Shown here piece by piece: positions 11,465 to 21,426 of a DNA stretch of 64,000 nt (its first letter is position 1; every line of letters begins with the position of its first letter). The position numbers and the translations under genes were made by a program. The stretch is taken from positions 38,481,047 to 38,545,046 of the forward strand of contig NC_090182.1 of assembly GCF_024679245.1 (NCBI RefSeq). Direction: 5' to 3'. Source of the stretch: Pseudorasbora parva. Lineage: Eukaryota > Chordata > Actinopteri > Cypriniformes > Gobionidae. Below the pieces are notes generated by a model. It was not told the origin of the DNA. It did no database searches and worked only from the letters and a program-made list of their open reading frames with translations.

Positions 11465-11875
11465 TATTATAATGGCAGTGAATGGAGGATTAAACTCGAA
11501 GCCCAAGAAAGTACATACATACATTATAAAAGTATTCCACACAGCCCTGGGGGGTTAATAAAGGCCTTCTGAAGCGAATTGATAGGGTTTTGTAAGAAAA
11601 ATATCTATATTTATCCCGTTAAAAGTAAAATATCTAGCTTCCGGCGAACCACCTTCTGTATTCAATTTACGAGTTACTAGCCTAACTCGCGATGATGTCG
11701 GACGTAGCGTAAGCGTTTTGAACTGTGAGAGCCGTAATGCTTTTTTCATAAGTTGAATACGGAAGGTGGACTGCCGTAAGCTAGATATTTTACTTTATAA
11801 CAGGTTAAATATGAATATTTTTCATACCAAAACCCAATTTGCTTCAGAAGGCCTTTATTACTACCCTAACCTTTA

Positions 11876-12730
11876 AATAGGTTTTAAATCATGTTTGTAA
11901 GTTTTTTTTTGTTGTTGTTTAAGTACAGCATTATACATATTACTGTTGACCAAAATTCAAAGAATATCTTTGCTTATTTTTTTGCATTTTTTATTACATT
12001 TTTGCTTATATTGCAAACAGAGCATCTCACCTGAGCTGCATTTTGCATATAACCATTGCTGACAGTCATGCAGGTTAAATGGGAATAAGTTATTCTCTCC
12101 ATTTGTATCCCATCCACCCCTGACCATTTGTGGTTACGTGTTGCAGACGGATCTCAATGAAACTGGCTTCTTGAAGGGAAACCGCAGCAGATTTGCTTAT
12201 TAAATTAACCCATCTCTGCTTGACTGCATCATGGCTGGGAGGTAGAGGGCCACCGGGACCATGGAAAACCTGGATTAGAGCCTCGTAGCGATAACAAATG
12301 CCCTCCTTCCCTTGCCTCCATTAGGTTTTGTAGTGTATTTTAGCCACTATAAATAAAAGCAGAATGACAAGTCAGCACCATTAGACTGAATGGTGTAATT
12401 GCATCAAGACATGGTAAAAACAGAACATCTTGTAGAGGACCCACATTTTCCCCACACCACAGCTTAAGGTCAGAGCTGCATTATCTCAGCCGCATTTATC
12501 TTTGTCGTGCGACATTGTGAGCTACAAAACCATCATGATATATGGTGCCTTTCAGGGGTGGATATTTATTGCTGCTACTGGCTTCAAGCCCACCAACTTA
12601 AGGTTTTTGAATCAGATTACCATATGGTTCGAGGTAATATGGCTTCTGGTTACCTTGATTTTAGGGGGCTTTTAGGTTGCTTACTCACTAGAGTCAGTGT
12701 AGTGCCAGTTTCAAAAAGAAGGATGCATTT
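11876..12730. other. Calm low-repeat DNA, candidate conserved non-coding
   Basis: From about 12130 to 12460 there is mixed-composition sequence without repeat ends. It holds words such as TTATTAAATTAACCCATC and GGTGTAATTGCATCAAG. No reading frame carries a recognisable domain. This is the kind of sequence that often scores as conserved non-coding DNA, but I have no alignment. Confidence 0.3.
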
Positions 12731-12881
12731 CAAGGTAACACTTTATTTTGATGGTCCCCTTTGTTGACAAGAGGTAAGTCTGAATTAATTATCATAAGAG
12801 TATTAGTATAGAGTGTCTGCTGTGAACACTTCATTGTGATAGTTCCCCATGAAACCAAAAGATGAGAAAATGTTAATCTGG
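12731..12881. repeat. GGTAACACTTTATTTTGATGG-type repeat fragment
   Basis: It begins AAGGTAACACTTTATTTTGA, the same phrase that opens the repeat at 19611 (TAACACTTTATTTTGATGG). The right inverted end is not visible before the TTAA element that starts at 12882. Confidence 0.5.
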
Positions 12882-13504
12882 TTAAACCTCTAAAGTCTGA
12901 ACTGTAATACAATTTAGTTTATTAAATGTAGTAAATTATTCCAGGGTTATTCCTCAAAACGATTTAAAGTACAAATCTTGATGTGTTTATTTGAGTTGAT
13001 GTGGGCGTTGACTCTGTTCGCATGGATCCCGTCAGTATTTGAATCTCAAAATAATGCGCGCTCCGTGGGCGTGGCCGCATTAACGCTAATGAAGCGGCTC
13101 GCAAAGGACTGACCGCAAACTCTCTCTTTTCAAACAGATTACATAAACAGAATATCTGTTTTCGATTTGATTTACATTATTTGAAACCTGACATTTCAAC
13201 GTTTCTTTAGACATAAGCCTCATGTGAGTAATTCACTAAGTTGCAGTTCATTTTTTGAAGACTATCTGAATGAATGTCATTGAGAGAGAGACTGCAGATT
13301 GTGCATCATGTTTGTTTTCTTCATTTAGCAAAAAGCACAACATGTTGTTTTTATTGTGTGTACACAACCAAAAGTAGACACTTAACAGATTTGATGTACA
13401 ACATGTGTCCAAATGATAAAAAGAGTTATTTGAGTCTCTTTGGAACTGATAAGAAAATTATTGAGGCCGTCACGCCAGTGTGATCATCAAAATCTAGGGG
13501 TTAA
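12882..13504. mobile_element. Probable TTAA-target (piggyBac-like) non-autonomous element
   Basis: The left edge is TTAAACCTCTAAAGTC and the right edge, read inverted, is TTAACCCCTAGATTTTG. Both start at TTAA and share a short imperfect inverted repeat. The interior of about 620 bp has GTGGGCGTGGCC near 13067. A 69-codon open frame in it has no domain that I recognise. piggyBac is likely from TTAACC-type ends, but the TIR match is short. Confidence 0.45.
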
Positions 13505-13580
13505 ATTTAAGAGATTGCTCCTGATATACATTTAACAGTATTGTTGTTTGATATAAGGCACAATCAAATCTTTCTACAGT

Positions 13581-13713
13581 TTAAAGGCACGATATGTAAG
13601 TTTTTTTGATTAAAATATCCAAAAACCACTAGAACACATTAAAGCGTCTTAATTAACACGTTAAAGTCCCGTAATTAATTAATCTTAATCAACGCGTTAA
13701 AGTCCCGGCCCTA
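13581..13713. mobile_element. Truncated TTAAAGGTGCAC-family end abutting a hAT end
   Basis: TTAAAGGCACGATATGTAAG followed by AAAATATCCAAAAACCACTAG matches, inverted, the right end of the element at 61912-62601. It is cut after about 60 bp. The following CACGTTAAAGTCCCG and CGCGTTAAAGTCCCGGCCCTA is the inverse of the hAT terminus TAGGGCCGGGACTTTAACG seen at 35817. Two relics are therefore joined. Confidence 0.65.
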
Positions 13714-14440
13714 ATATTTATATATATATATATATATTAGAATATTAGAGGTGACCCCTAATAGTCGAAGGTTTGATGCATCAATATACAGGACCGGATT
13801 CCGAATCTTCGCGGGTGTTATGAAACGAGGATCATACCATTTTGGCAATATGGCAATATTAGTGTTATAAAGACGTGTCGCGGTGCTGAGCAATCAGCCC
13901 TTTAAGGGCACTGAGCTTCGCACCGGACGCGCCGCGCCTTTAAAATTCCAACACATATACAACGACGGCGGCATTCGACGCCTGTCTGCGGCGATTAAAT
14001 GTATATCAAGTCGTGAATGTACATACTGATTTAACCCTGTGCTACAAGATACACTCATCGTGCTCAAAATTGAGCTCGCGCATTTATAATGTTCACGTCT
14101 GCCTGGTGTGAGATACCTGAGACACAGCCCTTTAGGCACAATTGGCTTAAGAATGTGCATATAAATGCACAAAGTGTTCTTTTCCTCTCTAGGCAGGTAT
14201 TTTTTTAGGTTTATTTATCAAAATGTTCTTTTATATATTTGTGTGATGTTCTGTTTCGATCGCAGCTTTTAAATGTTATGAGAGAACGGTTAATTTACAA
14301 ATGTGTAGTGTAGCCTAGTTTTGATCACTTCATTAAAAGTGGTGGCTGTGTGCCGTGTGTAAAGTAAAATAAAAATAGTCTTAGCCTCCTGCTGACTACA
14401 TATTAGACTGAATGTGTATATATATTGTTGACTTGTATGC
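13714..14440. repeat. Unassigned repeat-like block after an (AT)n run
   Basis: A short (AT)n run (13717-13736) is followed by GAGGTGACCCCTAATAGTCG and GGTTTGATGCATCAATAT, phrasing I associate with hAT-type 5' regions, but no partner end is visible. The part 13860-14160 is GC-richer and contains CCCTTTAAGGGC, a short palindrome. Reading frames of up to 92 codons show no motif. Confidence 0.35.
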
Positions 14441-15216
14441 TTAAAGGGGTACTTCAGCGCTGGGAAGATGAATCTGTATTTAAACTGGGTCATCAATGTA
14501 GTGAAATGTGAAATTATTTTTGAATTTGGTGTCTTCTAGACTGAGAAAAGACAGAAAATGAATTTTTGTCTCATGGGGATGAAAGACTACAATTCCCAGA
14601 ATGCTTCGCTGCCCTGTGCCATTCCCAACGCCACCAACTTGATTACAGTGACTGAGTTAGAGAAGACACTACAATTAAAAACTGAACGTGTCTGTTCAAT
14701 ATAATGAGTGAGTCACCGCGCGAGTCTCACAGCACTGAGCACTAACTGCACGAGTGATGAGAGCTGAGGTAATCACGACTACACTCGCGGCATACATTCA
14801 CAACGCGAGTTCAGTCTGGCGAGTTTCAGTTCATGCCTTTGCAAGCTTAACTTTCATAGAAATTAATTTGAGAAGTTAAAAGACTTACATTGCACACCAT
14901 AGCTCCGTTTAAATGAGTGCCTGTAGCTGCGAGCTGAGCTCTGAGTGTGATCTCCATCCCCCATGCGCGGATTCAAAACATGCGGAAATGGCTCCCTCTG
15001 CTGGCTGTAGTCTTTAGCCTTTGGGCAAACATTTCTCCTATGATGCAAATTGACGATTTTTGCATCATAGGAGAATTTCTGGAATTTTTCAAGAAATAAA
15101 ATGCATAAATCTCTTGTCTCAGGGAGATATGAGGGGGGAAAGCACAATAATTTGAATATACTCCAGGGTTTCTACTGATACAAAGCCATATGCTAATCGC
15201 TGAAGTAACTCTTTAA
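14441..15216. mobile_element. TTAA-type element carrying a ZNF143-like motif, copy 1
   Basis: The left end TTAAAGGGGTACTTCAGCG and the inverted right end TTAAAGAGTTACTTCAGCG form inverted repeats starting at TTAA. A second copy in opposite orientation lies at 48745-49552. The interior contains ACTACAATTCCCAGAATGC at 14586-14604, which matches the known ZNF143/THAP11 promoter motif. There is no transposase. The superfamily is probably Kolobok-like from the TTAA target. Confidence 0.8.
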
Positions 15217-15875
15217 ATTATCCCAAATGTTTCCAAGAATGTTTAAATCTAGAAAAGTCAGCCATTTTAACCATGAAACGGACCATGTCTGTGTCGCCTG
15301 TCATTGATATTCAGTTTTATTTTGAAGAAACCATGGAAACACCAAAGACACTTTAATATATGATGTGTTTTTTTAGACAGGTGAGCAACTGTTTGGATAC
15401 ATTCATAGCCAGAAAACTAATCATTGTTATATAGCTCGGCACAGTTAGACTTATTGTTTCAATCTTGTTATCTTAATTTACCATGTATGTTACATGTGTT
15501 ACCATTTGTTTTACCATGCCTGATATAGATCTAGCTCACTCCAGTGTGAACAAGTGTCTCATAGTAGCCGCCGTGTGAAAGCACAAAGTAGCATTATAAA
15601 GTAACTTTCAACACACTCAAAAGTGTGTAATATGATAAAGCAGCGCTGCATTACCCTCCATACACATGAACGGAAAAAGCGGAAGTTCTCATCTGCAGCA
15701 TAATAAAAGCTCAACCAAATCAGGCTGTCATCAAGCTACGCCTTTGTTTTTTTAATATGCGACAAAGACTACGTATTGTGTTTAAGTTCTCTAAGAAACT
15801 TTAAGTTCTCTAGTGTACACCAGATACACTAAAATTACTTGAAAATCGATTTGAATGTCATTTAGTGAAAAATGA
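15217..15875. other. Unassigned DNA
   Basis: No repeat ends or motifs that I can support. The right part may belong to the LINE relic that follows. Confidence 0.3.
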
Positions 15876-16320
15876 AAATGGCCCTAACACCCGTCCCTGT
15901 GGAATACCGTGTATTAAGTTGTTTCAGCTTTGAGCCCAGTCCGTTTAATGCCAGTTAAAACCCTGAAAACCCTAATTATTTCCCACACAACCCCAGATGT
16001 CAACCCTCTCGATGTCAATTCGCATGTGAAAAAGCACTCTAGGCATTACAAAACAATACATAATGCTGCCTACTGGTGGGTCTTTAGTCTTTTTAATTTA
16101 TTTTGGATGCTCAGTGCTGTTGTTGAATATCTGCGGTGCCTTGTAATGAAATACCCGCTGTGCAATTTTGCAAGTGTGTCAAGCAGAGCATGACCAGATA
16201 TGCAAATTTAATACAGAAGTGGCAAAGTGGAATTTTGAGTATTTTTCACATCTGGGGGCTGTTAAAAGCAGTTTTGAAATCAATGAATACATAATAAAGA
16301 GGTGTCCACACTAGATTGAA
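15876..16320 (-). pseudogene. Non-LTR retrotransposon reverse-transcriptase relic
   Basis: Two RT motifs are readable on the minus strand in the expected order. At about 16320-16250 a frame reads PLYYVFIDFKTAFNS, matching RT motif A, where a catalytic Asp sits in a FIDF context. At 15908-15876 another frame reads HGIPQGRVLGPF, matching the GxPQG motif B. The spacing of roughly 120 codons is right for L2/CR1/Rex-type LINEs. The two frames are not joined by one open frame and no YxDD box follows, so it is a decayed, truncated copy. Transcription would run right to left. Confidence 0.7.
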
Positions 16321-17634
16321 ATCCCAGTTTGCTGGCTATAAAAACTAGTTTGTTGTCTCGAGACGGTCTCTTTTTCACAGAGTGGCCTCACACAGCATGC
16401 GGTGTAATGGTATAACAAATTGCAGATGAGGAATGGAAATTCGAACGGATGAGTTCCTGTCTGATGGCGTACCGGTCTCGCTCGCTCTTTCTGTCTGGTT
16501 CCTCACAGAGAGAGAGAAATGGTCACGTGACCAGCACCCCACCAGCCAATCTATCTCTACATATCAAGGTCAGATCCATTTTTCTTGGAGCAACCACCCC
16601 CTGAGGTGCTAGCACATAAATTCGCCCACCTTCGGTTTTATTTACCCTTGATTTACCAAAAAAAAGAGGCTTTTAGAATGGTGAAAACAGTCACCTAGAA
16701 ATTTCCTTCGCCTGTTCCAAAATATTCACACCCAATGGACGATGATAACATTGAGTCATACGAGATGCTCTTCCTGTTACTAAAAATACAAATGCTGAGC
16801 TGAATGCTTGAGCAAGCAGACACGCGAGTGCACACATCAGCTCAAAAACGTACGCCACTACCGTAGAGACTTATAATAACGACTTTGATGAGGATGCAAA
16901 ACTCGCTGCATGTTGTACATCATTGTCCGTGGAGAAACTGGGTGTCATTAGAAAGTGCATCAGCAGTGATTCTCAGGTCAGCTTGACACAGAAGCAGGTG
17001 GTTGATGACTCAGGCAAACTGGCTTCTGTTTATTCGAAACCTGAGTCCAGCATCCACCGGCTCCCCCGTGGCTCAAATGTGATTGATGACACTAATTACC
17101 ATGTCACTGCTCATTTCAAAACCTTGATCTCTGAGCGTGCGGCTTTGGCTCATCTCCTGTATACACACACCTTTAGCCGGGGTCCATGTCAGCCGCCTCT
17201 CTCTCTCTCTAATGTTTGCTGCCCGTGTTCTACAGGCCGACCGTCGACCGTCACCACCTATCTGCGCTTACTCCCTCCTCTCTTTCCCCAATACTTTAAT
17301 TGGAGATTATTAGGCTGGATTTGCATGAGATTACATGGTCTGCATTTTTCCCTCTCGTCTTTGTATAACAGCTTCAGATCACAAATCCACTGGTTTAGGG
17401 ATATAAGCACAGAGTGAGCTGGAGGGTTTTGGAGGAATTGTGGTGCGTAGCAGTGGAGAGCATGTTTTGAGTTTTGTCTCCTATAGTGTGAGCCCAAATT
17501 GCGCTCAAAAATGACAGCTGTCTCAAAATTACAAGTTACAATCTGATTGATTGGCTTTACATAGTTCATGTAGCCTGTGGTGCACAGGTTTAGGATGCTT
17601 AGCTCTTGGTATAGATATACTAATTTAGACATAA
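16321..17634. other. Low-repeat DNA, candidate conserved non-coding region
   Basis: From about 16870 to 17420 the sequence is mixed in composition, with octamer-like GGATTTGCATGAGAT at about 17317 and TTTAATTGGAGATTATTAGG nearby. Two overlapping frames (plus 16923-17417, minus 17258-17659) are open for 164 and 133 codons, but neither starts convincingly or shows a domain. I treat the region as non-coding. Confidence 0.35.
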
Positions 17635-18240
17635 TTAACCCTCGTTCCTCGCTTTGCAAAAAATCCTTCCCTCGTGGGTCAAAATGACCCGAAGCCCTAA
17701 GATTATAGCTTTTTTGTCTTGAAAGCTTATTTCATTTTATTTTGATAGTATTTTTTCTATTTTTAATGCAAACATTTTTCAATTTTTTTAAGATTTTTTA
17801 TTTTATTTTATTTTAAATTACCAGATTTCATCAATAAATAACAAATAAATTATAATTTAAGCACATTCTTTCAACTTAAATTCTAAATATCTCACAATTT
17901 CAGGCATAATCCTTTTAATTGAGATCAAAATACCTTACATAAGTGTCTTCTTGTGGAAAAAAAATATATAATATGATATTTCTTGAATTTTGCCACTGGA
18001 TGGCCTTATAGATCTTTATGGAGCAAATGAGCCGTTCCGCTGGGTCCTAATGTCAGTTTCAGTTCGTATGCAGTCAGATACACGTGAACACATATGAAAC
18101 ATTTTTTTTTTTTTTTTTTTTTTGATTTTTAGTTAGATTTTTGAGCTTTCTTAGGTTTTCAATATGTATTGAAGCATTTCTCACATTTCATTGATTCCTA
18201 AGGGAGTCAATTTGAGTAACAAGGGAAGGATTTTTTGTTT
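17635..18240. mobile_element. piggyBac-like fold-back element
   Basis: It begins TTAACCCTCGTTCC, followed by AAAAAATCCTTCCCTCG and GGGTCAAAATGACCC. Near 18193-18239 the inverse appears as GGGAGTCAATTTGAG...AAGGGAAGGATTTTTT, giving inverted arms of about 45 bp. The last bases of the right terminus are lost. TTAACCCT ends fit piggyBac. No transposase is present, and a T-run lies at 18101-18123. Confidence 0.55.
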
Positions 18241-18518
18241 TATTTTTTTATTTTATTGGTATTATTCTTTTTTGTGTGTATTTTTGGTTCAAGTGTAAGT
18301 TCTAGGGTCCTGGACCTCTCTGATGAACAGTCAAAAATAAACTAAAAACTAAAAAAGCACAAAACTAAAAAAGCTCAACTCAATAACTTTATTTTTATTA
18401 CAACAATATATATATATATATATACAAACTAAGGACTTAGGTGCTTCTGGGTTTATGAATATTAATCACGTTGACAGCATTTGCTTGAACTGATTTGCTG
18501 AAATCAAAACAGGAAAAG

Positions 18519-19009
18519 TAGCCTGACAAGCCAGACCCACATCAAGATGTTTGGTCTGGAAACTCACCATTGACAGGGCTCAATCCGAGGGGCGGGATAA
18601 ACGGTTGTCTTTCAAACTCCCTCTGCACGCGATAGGATAGCGCTACAACCAACCAGAGCAAAGAAGGTGAAACAGAGCTTATTGATAGATTAAACTTTCG
18701 CCGTATCCGGTCGGCAAAACTCCGAACACATCTTCCCTTTTTAAGAATGACTTCAGTGCCGTTCTTTGTTCTTTTCTCAGAGAAAAGCTTAACTCCAAGT
18801 CTTCCAGAGTCGCGGTCAAAGCTGATTCGAAAGACAGCCGTTCGCCAGTTTTTACTAGAAGCATGCAAGTACAACTCGGCCTATACACGATGTGATTGGC
18901 CCGACCAGAGTTTGGCGTTTACAGCTCAGAGGGGTATTGAGAGTTGCTAGACGACACTCGCGGCAGATTAGATTTGCTGCCGCTAGGGTGCGTCTAGATT
19001 TCTAGGCTT
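18519..19009 (-). mobile_element. TAGCCT-family element carrying a helicase fragment, copy 1
   Basis: The ends are TAGCCTGACAAGCCAG at the left and ...CTAGATTTCTAGGCT at the right. A 9-bp flanking repeat is CAGGAAAAG (18510-18518) against CAGGAAAAA (19010-19018). Nearly the whole 491 bp matches, inverted, the copy at 24370-24889. The interior on the minus strand encodes a RecQ-like helicase fragment. The element carries no transposase; a 9-bp duplication hints at a Mutator-type enzyme, but that is inference. Confidence 0.8.
18679..18888 (-). pseudogene. Captured RecQ-like helicase N-terminal fragment, copy 1
   Basis: The frame opens at GTG (18888), has an internal ATG at residue 9, and runs 69 codons to TAA. 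Residues of roughly 34-69 contain FSLRKEQRTALKSFL, a RecQ motif-0-like segment. This is followed by DVFGVLPTGYGESLIYQ, which aligns with the RecQ motif I (VLPTGYGKSL) before the stop. The Walker-A lysine is glutamate, so ATP binding should be lost. Only the first helicase motifs are present; a full RecQ core is several hundred residues. It lies wholly within a short transposon and its sister copy has the same K-to-E change. Confidence 0.7.
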
Positions 19010-19218
19010 CAGGAAAAAGGCTTCAGAAAAGTTTGTCAATTAATTAGTTAGTTAACAAACAAACAAAAAAATGTCTATCTTTTGCTTGTTCTTGAATAAT
19101 TCTAAATTAACTCTAAGTATTTTAACTAAAGTAAGAGTAATTAAGTATTTTGACAGGAGAATACAACAAAGAATAGTTACCATGTAGCATGTCAATTCTG
19201 TATGGTAGGCAAGATGTA

Positions 19219-19221
<3 letters not shown>
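19010..19221. other. Unassigned AT-rich DNA
   Basis: The segment starts with the right copy of the 9-bp duplication of the helicase-bearing element. No other feature is seen. Confidence 0.4.
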
Positions 19222-19294
<73 letters not shown>

Positions 19295-19307
19295 TCTCTC
19301 TCTCTCT
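19222..19307. repeat. (CT)n microsatellite
   Basis: About 42 CT units with a single CCTT break near 19292 are directly visible. Confidence 0.97.
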
Positions 19308-19610
19308 GCGTGTGTGTTTGTTTGTGAGAAATGTGCGCAGCAAAGTGATGGCGAGTTGTGCCTTCACACAGAGTTTACGGTACGTTGTCAGATGAGCTGA
19401 GAAACTCACATTCAGAGTGTTCAGCGAGTGAAAATATCTCTATGTTAAACTTAATCTTAGCCTCTAAGACACACATTGTCGAGTAAAATCTAAGAATTTA
19501 TTAGCCAATGGCTAATGATAGATAATATTTAGTCGCTCAGAATGAACATTTACTCGCATATGCGAGTGTTTTTCTCGCATTGTAGAGGGTTGAGACTATT
19601 TATTTAATAT

Positions 19611-19808
19611 CTGCTAACACTTTATTTTGATGGTTCCACCAACAGACATTCTACCGACTTTGTAAGTATGTGTCAACTTATTCTAAACCTAAGCTTACCC
19701 TAACAGTCTACTAATACTCTGAGAGTTAGTTGACATGTAGGTGCAACATTACTAACAGTCAGCAGAATCTATAAAGACGAATCTATACCATCGAAATAAT
19801 GTGTAATA
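19611..19808. repeat. TAACACTTTATTTTGATGG-type element
   Basis: It opens with TAACACTTTATTTTGATGG and closes with TATACCATCGAAATAATGTG, a degenerate inverse of the opening, so it is a short element of about 200 bp. The inner CTACCGACTTTGTAAG and GTCAGCAGAATC blocks are also roughly inverted. It is non-coding and related to 12731-12881. Confidence 0.55.
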
Positions 19809-20507
19809 AGTAATAACGTTTTTTTTATTGTTTTTTAAAACAAACATCCATGCAAAGATTACATGTCAAAGAACTTGGTTTTAAACAAGCCCTTTAAACT
19901 AGGACACTTGTATATGTATATCACCCAGTAGCAAGACAATAACGCATTTATTTAACTGTAATTCAGGTACAAATTGCTCACAAGGCATACACATGTTCTG
20001 CTAGTTTCTTTAATGCCGTCTTTGCAACCTTTCTTGGCGAATGCTGTGCCATTATGAGAGCAGTATCATTGATTTCAGATTTAACCCCCATCCCACCCTC
20101 AATAAAAGTCTTTCTCTGCAGGAGCAATGCTTAAGTGAGCACTGTTAGCGGACTCTCCCACAAGTCTGATGGAACTGTTGAATTAGAGGTGATTCAGTGG
20201 TGTGAAATACCACGTGGCTTATCTGCACACAAACACACATGCAGAGTCAAACACAAACCCACTCACTGTCAGGTTGTGGCATGGAACAGGTTGCCATGTG
20301 GTGAACTGCTGACCTCAGAGCTGGAGCCAGTGGCCCCGAGGTGAACACTTTGTCCGGGTTGGCCTCGCCTCATGCTGGGATGCTGACATATAGGATAGTC
20401 ACACTACCTCTCTTCATGCGAATTTGCCTGAGATGCTGGAGCTGAAGTGGGTATGCTATGCATGTAAACACATGTTAAACGCTATCCCCTGGTTTTACAG
20501 AAAAGGC
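19809..20507. other. Unassigned DNA
   Basis: Mixed composition. There is no repeat terminus and no frame with a recognisable motif. A 69-codon frame at 20135-20344 is too short and featureless to support. Confidence 0.3.
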
Positions 20508-21047
20508 TTAAAGGGATAGTTTATCCAAAAATGAAAATTACCCCATGGTTTACTCACCTTCAAGCCATCCTAGGTGTATATGGCTTTGTTCTTTCAGACA
20601 AATCAGAGTTAAAGAAAAAAAAACATTATACTTGCATTATAATGGCAGTCCAAAAAAGATAGATCCAAACAAGTGCATCTATCCATTATAAAAGTAATCC
20701 ACGCAGCTCCAGTGGGTTAATAACGGCCTTCTGAATTTATAAAGTAAAACATCTACCTTCCGCCAGACCGCCTTCCGTACTCAACTTATGGAAAGAGCGC
20801 AACTGTTGCGACGCATGACGTCAGACTTGCCGTTTTGAACCTTCTGTGTAAGTTTAATACGAATGGCGGTCTGGCGTAAGCTAAATACTTTACTTTATAA
20901 CGTGTTAAATATGGATATTGTTAAACTCATAGATTCACTTCAGAACCCACCAGAGCCATTTTGATTTATTTTATAATACATTTATGAATTTTTGGGGCTT
21001 CAATTTTTGGGCTGCCATTATAAAGCTTGGATTAGCCTGGACATAAC

Positions 21048-21408
21048 TGTCACATGCCTGTCCTGTTTTGTGTGCACTTGTGGGTTTTGTCATGTCTCCG
21101 GTCTACTGTCAACCCCGCCCTTCTTGTTATCTGATTATTGGTTAATTTGCCCCACCTGTTCCCTCTTGATTTCTTCCCCTTATAAGCTCCTTGTGTTTGT
21201 CAGTCTGTGTTGGATCCTTGTGTAATGTCTGCGTCTCCCGTCCTCCCCGTGATTCTGTTGGTTTGTTTAAGTTTATATTTTATTATTCTATTGTGTGTTT
21301 TTCCCCCTCGTGGGTTTTGTTTTGAGTTTATGTTTTATTTGTTATAATAAATATATCCTTTTCTGCACTTGAGTCCTCGCACCATTTCCTTTGTGTGTGT
21401 ACGTGACA
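21048..21408 (+). promoter_or_regulatory. 5' LTR: promoter and polyadenylation signals
   Basis: The LTR contains an inverted CCAAT word (GATTATTGGTTAA, about 21133), a TATA-like CTTATAAGCTCC at about 21178, and AATAAA at 21346-21351 about 60 bp before the end. U3, R and U5 boundaries therefore plausibly fall near 21205 and 21370. TGTCAC/GTGACA form a 6-bp inverted terminal pair. Confidence 0.8.
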
Positions 21409-21426
21409 GAAGGATCCAACCCTACT

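Larger units (their letters stand above)
9505..11875. mobile_element. Fold-back TTAA-type element, copy 1, split by a later insertion
   Basis: The left edge (TTTTAAATGAATAGTTCACCC) is a mutated form of TTAAAGGGATAGTTCACCC seen at 20508. The interior after the interruption forms two inverted arms: GCCTTCTGAAGCGAATT...CTAGCTTCCGGCG and its inverse ...GTAAGCTAGATATTTTAC...GCTTCAGAAGGCC. The element is therefore largely palindromic. It is interrupted at 9639-11466 by another transposon, and the right end stops near ACCCTAACC without the canonical terminus. It is non-autonomous. Confidence 0.7.

Noticed and set aside
16923..17417. 164-codon plus-strand open frame
   Set aside because: It starts at TTG, overlaps a 133-codon minus frame, shows no domain, signal peptide or repeat, and lies in calm DNA where chance frames of this size occur.
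18679..18888. Functional helicase exon of a host gene
   Set aside because: It lies entirely inside a short transposon, has a Glu at the Walker-A lysine, ends in a stop just after motif I, and recurs in a second transposon copy.
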